The notes under the pieces are model-generated. The model was not told the origin of the DNA and did no database searches. It saw only the letters and a list, made by a program, of their open reading frames with translations. Positions 57,829-64,000 of a stretch of DNA of 64,000 bases are shown in pieces. The stretch is from DATFTF01 sp963825175 (GTDB lineage: Bacteria > Acidobacteriota > Thermoanaerobaculia > UBA5066 > Gp7-AA6), in contig CAWGSA010000002.1 of assembly GCA_963825175.1 (NCBI GenBank), positions 2,728,001 to 2,792,000 on the forward strand. The letters are read 5' to 3'. The position numbers and the translations under genes were made by a program. Positions within the stretch are counted from its first letter, which is position 1. Each line of letters starts with the position of its first letter.

Positions 57829-59129
57829 CGGCCGATCCGCGCTCTGTCCAGGACGCGCTCGACGGCGGAGAGCTCGGCCTCGACCTCGACAGGCCGGTTG
57901 GCGCGGGGCGGCGGAGGCTCGGCCTCCTGATGGTAGGAGAGGAGCAGCCCGGGGTCCTTCAGGATGTGCCCGGTCAGGACCGCGACGACGCGGTCGCTGC
58001 TCCTGACGGCGCCCTCGATCACGAGCTTGCGGGCGCCGGCGACCGCCGCGGCGCTGGCCGGCTCGCACCCGAGCCCCGAGGCGTCGACCACCGCCTTGGC
58101 CTCCAGGATCTCGCCGTCGGACACGTCGGTCACCACGCCGTTGGTCCGGCGGATCGCGTCGACGGCGCGGTCGAAGGACGCGGGGTTTCCGATCTTGATC
58201 GCCGTCGCCAGCGTGTCCGCGTGCATGGGCGTGAGCCCGGCGAAGCCTTCACGGAAGGCCCGGGCGAAGGGGTTGGCGCCGGAGGCCTGCACCGCGGCGA
58301 TGCGCGGGAGCGCGTGGATCAGCCCCAGGCGCTCCGCTTCGACCAGGGCCTTGCCGAACGCGGCGGTATTGCCGAGGTTCCCGGCCGGGACGACGATCCA
58401 GTCGGGAGGCTCCCAGGCGAGCTGTTCGAGCATCTCCAGGACGATCGTCTTCTGTCCCTCGATGCGAAACGGGTTGACCGAGTTCAGGAGGTACACGCCC
58501 AGCTTCTCCGACGCCTCCAGGGCGAGCTTCAGGCAGGCGTCGAAGTCGCCGCGCACCAGGAGCGTCCGGGCTCCGTAGGCCAGGGCCTGGGCCAGCTTGC
58601 CCGCGGCGACCTGGCCCGCCGGGACCAGCACCAGGGCCGGAAGGCCCGCCAGCGCGGCGTAGGACGCGAGCGAGGCGGAAGTGTTGCCGGTCGAAGCGCA
58701 GGCGACCGCGTGCGCTGACAAACGACGAGCCTGGGTCACACCGACGGTCATGCCGCGATCCTTGAACGAGCCGGTCGGGTTCTGGCCTTCGTGCTTCAAG
58801 AGGAGGCCGTCCAGGCCGACCCAGCGCCCGACGGCCTCGCGCGGCGCCAGCGGCGTGTTTCCCTCGATCTGCGTGACGGCGCCGGCTTCGGCGCCGGGAT
58901 GGACGAGCTCCCGGAAGCGCCACACACCGGACGCGTCGGCGGCAAGCCCGCTCTGCCGGCGCCGGGCCCACAACTCCTTCAAGGCCGCGGGCCGCTCGAT
59001 CGGATCGCGATGCCGCACGTCGAGCAGGCCGCCGCAGTCGGCGCACCGGCTCGACGCCGAAGAGGCGGCGAACTCCCGCTCGCAGCGTGGGCAGGCCTGC
59101 CAGCTGGCGGGGCGCTCGGGCAAAGGCAC
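57825..59129 (-). CDS. thrC: Threonine synthase
   Basis: Converts O-phosphohomoserine to threonine. 434 residues from the GTG at 59129, 4 bp after the thrB stop. The N-terminus has a zinc ribbon (CPRCEREFAASSASSRCADCG, about residues 13-33, read in two parts), seen in one class of threonine synthases. The PLP Lys is in NPTGSFKDRGMTV (about 117-129), with ACASTGNTSASLASYAAL, VVPAGNLGNTAAFGKAL (phosphate loop) and VAVLTGHILKDPGLL. Operon order is thrA-thrB-thrC-GNAT-like gene. Confidence 0.94.
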   Translation of the reverse strand: MPLPERPASWQACPRCEREFAASSASSRCADCGGLLDVRHRDPIERPAALKELWARRRQSGLAADASGVWRFRELVHPGAEAGAVTQIEGNTPLAPREAVGRWVGLDGLLLKHEGQNPTGSFKDRGMTVGVTQARRLSAHAVACASTGNTSASLASYAALAGLPALVLVPAGQVAAGKLAQALAYGARTLLVRGDFDACLKLALEASEKLGVYLLNSVNPFRIEGQKTIVLEMLEQLAWEPPDWIVVPAGNLGNTAAFGKALVEAERLGLIHALPRIAAVQASGANPFARAFREGFAGLTPMHADTLATAIKIGNPASFDRAVDAIRRTNGVVTDVSDGEILEAKAVVDASGLGCEPASAAAVAGARKLVIEGAVRSSDRVVAVLTGHILKDPGLLLSYHQEAEPPPPRANRPVEVEAELSAVERVLDRARIGR

Positions 59130-59133
59130 CGGA

Positions 59134-60069
59134 CTAACTCTCCTCGGGCTGGAGCAGCCGCGCTCCCCGGCGGTCGATACGGCAAACGCGCGCGGCGGCT
59201 TCAATCCCGTGCCGCCGGTAGCTGACGACCATGGCTTCGCCGATCCGCCGCCCGGAGTCCTCGCCGTCGGCAAAGGCGAACACCGCCGGTCCCGACCCGG
59301 AGATCGAGCAGCCGCACGCGCCTTGCGCCCGCGCCGCCTGCAGGGCATCGGCGAAGCCCGGCAGCAGCCCGGAACGCACCGGCTCGGCGATGCGATCCTC
59401 GACCGCGCGCGCGAGGAGCGCGAGGTCGCCGGCCGCGAGCGCGGCCACGAGAGCGCCGACCTGCGCGGCCTGGAACACGGCCGTCTCCCGCGGTACCGCC
59501 GCCGGCAGGACGCCGCGCGCCCGGCGGGTCGAGAGTTTCTGCGCCGGTTCGACCAGCACAATCCGAAGTCTCTCCGGGTACGCCAGCTCCACCACGTCGC
59601 ACGGATCGATCGCACGAACCAGGACCACGCCTCCCCACAGAGCGGCCGACGCGTTGTCGGCGTGCCGCCCGGCGACGGCCTCCTCCGCCGCCAGGCAGGC
59701 GGTGAGCAGGTCCCGGCGGGAAAGTCCGGCGCCAATCACCGCGTTCGTCGCGACGGCGGCGGCCGCGGCCGACGCGGCGCTTCCGCCCTGGCCGCCCGCG
59801 AGCGGCAAGCCCTTGCGCAGATCGAGGGCGAGCCCGGTGCCCTCGGCCTTTGCCAGGCGTAGCACCTCACGCGCGGCGATCCCCGCCGTGTTGCGGGCCG
59901 GATCGCGCGGAATCTCCGGCGGCCCGTCCACGGAGATCCGGATCCCCGGCTCCGGCGCCGTCTCGACGCGCACCTCGTCGCCGGCGCCCTCGAGGGCGAG
60001 GGCGAGGATGTCCAGTCCCGGCCCCAGATTGGCCACCGTGGCGGGAGCGAATCCGCGCGCGGCACTCAT
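59134..60069 (-). CDS. thrB: Homoserine kinase
   Basis: Phosphorylates homoserine. 311 residues, GHMP kinase fold: GFAPATVANLGPGLDILALA (about residues 6-25), the ATP loop PLAGGQGGSAASAAAAAVAT (about 89-108) and the C-terminal CGCSISGSGPAVFAFA (about 255-270). The ATG at 60069 overlaps the stop of the aspartokinase/homoserine dehydrogenase gene, showing translational coupling. Confidence 0.94.
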   Translation of the reverse strand: MSAARGFAPATVANLGPGLDILALALEGAGDEVRVETAPEPGIRISVDGPPEIPRDPARNTAGIAAREVLRLAKAEGTGLALDLRKGLPLAGGQGGSAASAAAAAVATNAVIGAGLSRRDLLTACLAAEEAVAGRHADNASAALWGGVVLVRAIDPCDVVELAYPERLRIVLVEPAQKLSTRRARGVLPAAVPRETAVFQAAQVGALVAALAAGDLALLARAVEDRIAEPVRSGLLPGFADALQAARAQGACGCSISGSGPAVFAFADGEDSGRRIGEAMVVSYRRHGIEAAARVCRIDRRGARLLQPEES

Positions 60070-62565
60070 GACGCGGCGAGCTCCGAAAGGTCGTTGAACA
60101 AGCCCGCGGCGGTCACCGCCAGCCCCGCCCCCGGGCCCTGGATCACCAGAGGGCTCGATCGGTAGCGCTCGGTGGTGAAGGCGACCAGGTTTGCCGTTCC
60201 CCGCAGCGCGGCGAACGGACTGTGCGAGGGGACCTCCGCCAGGCCGGCCCGGGCGCTCCGTCGCGACACCGAGGCCACGTAGCGCAGGAAGCGGCCGCGC
60301 GATCGGCTTTTGCGCATCCGCCGGTCCCACGCGGCGTCGAGCCGTTCGAGGCCGGCCATGAATTTCGCCAGAGGGAGTCGCCGCGTCCCCGCGGGGATCA
60401 GCGAAACCACCGCGACGTCGCGCGGGCCGCCGCGGAAACCGAGCAACCGGGCGAGGATGAGCGCCTTTCGGCCGACATCCGCGCCGGTCAGGTCTTCCCG
60501 CGGATCCGGCTCCGCGTACTTCTCCTCGATCGCGCCGCGCACGGCCGCGGAGAAGGAGACTCCCTGCTCGAGCTCGGAGACCAGATATCCGATCGTTCCC
60601 GAAAGGCAGCCCTCGATCTTGATCACCCGATCGCCCGACTCGACGAGCTTGCGGTAAGTGTCGAGGATTGGAAGCCCGGCGCCGACCGTCGCTTCGAACC
60701 GGAGACGGCGTCCGGCTCGGCGGGCCGCGATCTCCAGGCGCTCACTCTCGCGGCGCGCCCCGGAAAGGGGCCGTTTGTTCGCGAGCACGAGGTCGAAGCC
60801 CGCGGCGGCGGCGCTCTCCAGGATCGGACCGGTCGCGTCGGCCGTGACGTCGACCAGAATCGGACGAGCCAGGGCGTGCCGCCCGAGGAACGCGACGGCC
60901 TCGGACGCCGGGGCTCGGACTCCCCCCGGCGACTCGGCCACCGTCGATCCACGGCGCTTCGAATCGGACAGCCGAGCCAGGGCCCTCGCCGAGAGCCCCT
61001 TCGGATCGAAGACGAAACCGCCTCGATCGATGACCGCGCACAAATGCAACCGCCGATCCCGCGAGGGAGCGAGCATCCGCGCCAGCGTCGCGCCCACCTG
61101 CCCGAAGCCGAGGAGCACGACGTCGCAGTGCTCGCGCGCCGTGGCCGCTCCTCCTCCGATCTTGGACAGCTGAAAGGCCTCGTGCACGCGGCGCTGCGCG
61201 TTGGCGGCGTCGGGCTCGGAGACGACGAACGAAATGTTCAGCTCCGAAGAGCCCTGGGCGATGGCGATGACATTGACCCGATCGGCGGCCAGGGCGGAAA
61301 AGACACGCGCGGCGATGCCCGGCGTCCCGGCCATGCCCAGCCCCACGACGGAGATCGTGGAAAGGCCGGACCGCAGCTCGACGCCGTCGATCTCGCGGCG
61401 TCGGATCTCCTCGCGGAAGGCGTCGAGGAGGCCGTCGCGGGCCGCCCGCGCCTGCCCCTCCGGCACGGAGAGGCAGATCGAGTGCTCGGAGGAAGCCTGG
61501 GAGATGAGAGAGACGGAGATGCCCTCCCGGTGGAGGGCGGCGAACGTCCGCGCAGCGATGCCCGGCACCCCCAGCATGCCGTTGCCGCTGACGGTCAGGA
61601 GGGCCTGGCCCGGGATCGCCGAGAGAGCCTTGACCGGATAGCGATGCAGGGTGCGCCGCATCGAGATCTCCGTGCCGGAGCTCTCCGGGCGCGCGAAAGG
61701 GCGGACGAAGATCGGCAGGCGGCGGCCGGCCAGAGGGATCAGGGCGCGCGGATGAAGAACCTTGGCTCCGTAGTAGGCGAGCTCCGCCGCCTCCCGCGGA
61801 TGGAGCTGAGGAATGACGCGCGCGTCGGCAACGACCCGGGGATCGGCGGTCAGGAATCCCGCGACATCCTTCCACAGGACCAGAGCGGCGGCTCGCAGGG
61901 CCCGCGCCAGAAGCGTCGCTGTCAAGTCCGAGCCACCCCGGCCCAGCGTGACGACCCGGCCGTCGGGAGCCGACCCCAGGAACCCGGCCACCACCGGGAC
62001 CCGCCCGTGCGCGAGCAGCGGCCCCAAACGCGCCCGCGCCCCGCGATCGGTCGCCGCAAGAAGCGGCGAAGCTCCTCCGGCGCGCCCGTCGGTCACGACG
62101 AGCTCGCGCGCGTCGACGAGCTCCGATCGCACGTCCTCGAGCCGCCAATCCCGCGGCAAAGATCCGCGCGGACAAGTCCTCCCCGCGGGCAAGCAGGTGA
62201 TCGAGAGCGGCGGGCGAGAGCTGCCGGGCGAACGCCGGCACGCGGGCCAGCGCCCGCACCTCGTCGAACGCCTCCTCGATGGAGGCGACGAGCGCGCGGC
62301 GGACGGGGCCCGCCGGCGCCGCCGCCCGCGCCGCGGCAACGTGTTTGCGGCGCAGGGATGCCGCCAGCTCCGCCGCCCTGTGGGCCTCGCGCTCCCCCGC
62401 CAGGGCCAGAAGACCGTCGGTCACGCCGGCCAGGGCCGAAACGACGACGACCGTCGGCCGCGGTCCGCGGGCGACGAGCGCGAACGCGTGGGCCAGCGAG
62501 CGGCCGCCGTCGAGCGAGGCTCCCCCGAATTTCTGGATCGTGGGGCGCACCGACGATCGTCGCAT
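60066..62565 (-). CDS. thrA: Bifunctional aspartokinase/homoserine dehydrogenase, with one +1 frameshift
   Basis: First and third steps of threonine synthesis in one chain. The aspartokinase N-terminus (IQKFGGASLDGGRSLAHAFA to LARGEDLSARIFAAGLAARG) is in one frame and the rest in another; skipping one extra base at 62124 (restored ...RAI-ELVDARELVVTDG) joins them and gives 832 residues, close to E. coli ThrA (820). Aspartokinase RGGSDLTATLLARAL, two ACT-like regions (ISVSLISQASSEHSICLSVP and NVIAIAQGSSELNISFVVSE), then homoserine dehydrogenase with VVLLGFGQVGATLARML and KIEGCLSGTIGYLVSELEQG. Whether the shift is real or a base error is unknown; an essential pathway argues for error or recoding. 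Confidence 0.88.
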
Positions 62566-62613
62566 CCTCGTGGCGACTACGATACCCCACCGACCGGGCG
62601 CGGAGAGGGCGCG

Positions 62614-62619
62614 TAGAAT
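62614..62619 (+). promoter_or_regulatory. Candidate -10 box upstream of sppA
   Basis: TAGAAT, 50 nt before the sppA ATG at 62670, in the divergent gap with thrA. The same TAGAAT stands upstream of the oxidoreductase gene at 27008. No -35 match. Confidence 0.35.
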
Positions 62620-62669
62620 CGCGCCATCGCGGTTATCGGCGCACCCAACTTCGATGGAGGAGGTCTCTC

Positions 62670-64000
62670 ATGTCCAGCGTGACCCGGCGTCTCCTCTGGG
62701 CTGTCGGCGGTATGGTTGGGATCTGCGTCGTGGCGGGGCTCGCCGCGCGGTGGATGAGAACGGGCAGACGCCCGGCCACATCCTCGCGCGTCATCCTGGA
62801 CGTGAACCTGGAGACGGCCTACCCCGAGGCCCCCTCGGACAGCCCGTTGGACCGTCTGCTGTCGGCGCCTCGACCGACCCTGGCAGAGCTGGTCACGACG
62901 CTGGACCGGGCGTCTCGGGACGAATCGGTCGTTGGCCTCGTCGCGCGCGTCGGGTCGGCGCCGGTGGGCATGGCCGGAGCCCAGGAGATCCGCGACGCGA
63001 TCGCGCGGTTCCGGGCGCACAAGAAGTTCGCCCTCGCCTTCGCCGACACGTTCGGCGAGGGCGGCAACGGGAGCGTCTCCTACTACCTCGCCTGCGCCTT
63101 CGATCAGATCTGGATGCAACCCTCCGGAGATCTGTGGCTGACCGGCGTCGCGGTGTCCACTCCCTTCATCCGCGGCACGCTCGACAAGCTCGCGATCGAG
63201 CCGGCGTTCGGCCAGCGGTACGAGTACAAGAACGCGATGAACTTCTACACCGATCGGAAGTTCACGCCCGCCCACCGCGAAGCCACCGAGCGGCTCAAGG
63301 ATTCCTGGTTCGGGCAGATCGTCGCCGGCATCACGAAGGGGCGCCGTCTTTCCTCCGATGCGGTCCTCTCCGACGTCGACCGCGCTCCCCTTCTCGGCGC
63401 CGAGGCCGTCGACGCCGGCCTGATCGACGGGCTCGCCTACCGCGATGAGGTGATGGACAAGGCGCGGGCACGCGCGGCCCGGAGCAGGATCATTGCCCTC
63501 TCCAGGTACCGGGCCCGGTTGGGAGAAGAGAGCGCGCGGCACACGCTCGGACTGGTCTATGGAGTGGGATCCGTCGCGCGCGGGCGCAGCGGGTCCAATC
63601 CCTTCATCGATTCGACGGTCATGGGCGCCGACAGTGTCGCCTCGGCCCTGCGCGCGGCGGCGGACTCCGACGCCGAGGCCATCGTCTTTCGCGTCGACAG
63701 CCCGGGAGGCTCATACGTCGCTTCCGACTCCATCTGGCGCGAAGTCGGAAACGCACGGCGTTCGGGCAAACCGGTGGTCGTCTCGATGGGAGACCTGGCC
63801 GGCTCCGGCGGCTACTTCGTCGCCTTGAGCGCGAACAAGATCGTGGCGCAGCCGGGCACCATCACGGCCTCGATCGGAGTGCTCGGCGGCAAGTTCGTCC
63901 TGGCGGGTCTGTTCGACAAGATCGGACTGTCCTTCGACGAAGTCCACTCCGGGCAGCACGCGCTGATCTGGGACGCGAACCGCGATTTCTCCCCCTCCGA
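62670..64000 (+). CDS. sppA: Signal peptide peptidase SppA, long (67K) form, cut by window edge
   Basis: Membrane-bound serine protease that digests leftover signal peptides. The ATG at 62670 follows GGAGGAGG. An N-terminal anchor (RLLWAVGGMVGICVVAGLAA, about residues 7-26) is followed by two homologous halves. The catalytic Lys should be in EYKNAMNFYTDRKFT (about 189-203), and the nucleophilic Ser in GDLAGSGGYFVALSANKIVA (about 374-393), preceded by RVDSPGGSYVASDSIWREV. 443 residues are visible with no frame break; the end lies beyond the window. Confidence 0.92.
   Translation, partial: MSSVTRRLLWAVGGMVGICVVAGLAARWMRTGRRPATSSRVILDVNLETAYPEAPSDSPLDRLLSAPRPTLAELVTTLDRASRDESVVGLVARVGSAPVGMAGAQEIRDAIARFRAHKKFALAFADTFGEGGNGSVSYYLACAFDQIWMQPSGDLWLTGVAVSTPFIRGTLDKLAIEPAFGQRYEYKNAMNFYTDRKFTPAHREATERLKDSWFGQIVAGITKGRRLSSDAVLSDVDRAPLLGAEAVDAGLIDGLAYRDEVMDKARARAARSRIIALSRYRARLGEESARHTLGLVYGVGSVARGRSGSNPFIDSTVMGADSVASALRAAADSDAEAIVFRVDSPGGSYVASDSIWREVGNARRSGKPVVVSMGDLAGSGGYFVALSANKIVAQPGTITASIGVLGGKFVLAGLFDKIGLSFDEVHSGQHALIWDANRDFSPS

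Overview
The window is high-GC bacterial chromosome (well over 65 % GC by eye) with short intergenic gaps, many start/stop overlaps of the ATGA, GTGA and TTGA type, and two Ser/Thr kinases of the 'GPYEIL..LGAGGMGEVYRA' kind with a TPR-like or repeat-rich outer part. With the amino-acid-degrading gene content and the intergenic repeats, this fits a heterotrophic Acidobacteriota (Thermoanaerobaculia-like) or related soil/sediment lineage. That placement is inference from protein style, not a phylogeny. I see no rRNA, tRNA, CRISPR array, insertion sequence or prophage.

Layout. 1-9.6 kb: response regulator (cut by the left edge), then a leucine/propionate catabolism block on the minus strand (HMG-CoA lyase, biotinyl carrier, biotin carboxylase, enoyl-CoA hydratase, LEA14-like protein, carboxyltransferase, methylmalonyl-CoA mutase B12 subunit, MOSC protein), a truncated sugar dehydrogenase and rdgB. 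9.6-19 kb: signalling (zinc-ribbon kinase, FHA-GAF-cyclase) and an arginine deiminase operon (arcA, arcC, ornithine carbamoyltransferase, TonB/SH3 protein), then rmuC. 19-25.5 kb: purB, rlpA-like lipoprotein, an ABC exporter and an OCD/dehydratase pair. 25.5-39 kb: mutM, a NosR-like flavin/Fe-S membrane oxidoreductase and an RnfD-like/DUF2330 pair, both riddled with single-base insertions, plus small proteins, a carbonic anhydrase and a kinase-TPR protein. 39-50 kb: ddl-serA, a molybdenum-cofactor operon (mobA, moaC, moaB and a NamZ-MobB fusion), ribBA and the large methylmalonyl-CoA mutase subunit. 50-64 kb: BON lipoprotein, a radical SAM/glycosyltransferase pair bounded by two copies of one repeat, E1 of a 2-oxoacid dehydrogenase, an AbrB/Doc toxin-antitoxin pair, the threonine pathway (thrA fusion, thrB, thrC) with a GNAT-like protein, and sppA (cut by the right edge).

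How it fits together: leucine goes to methylglutaconyl-CoA, HMG-CoA, acetyl-CoA and acetoacetate; propionyl units pass through the B12 mutase, whose two subunits lie 41 kb apart; arginine deiminase yields ATP through carbamate kinase. The most striking features outside ordinary genes are: (1) more than 20 single-base +1 insertions, each lying between otherwise intact codons, concentrated in three membrane/redox genes and once in thrA; (2) a family of three-hairpin intergenic elements with compensating base changes; (3) hairpin elements with arms of tandem octamers; (4) dispersed arrays of a GGCGTGA heptamer; and (5) a NamZ-MobB gene fusion.
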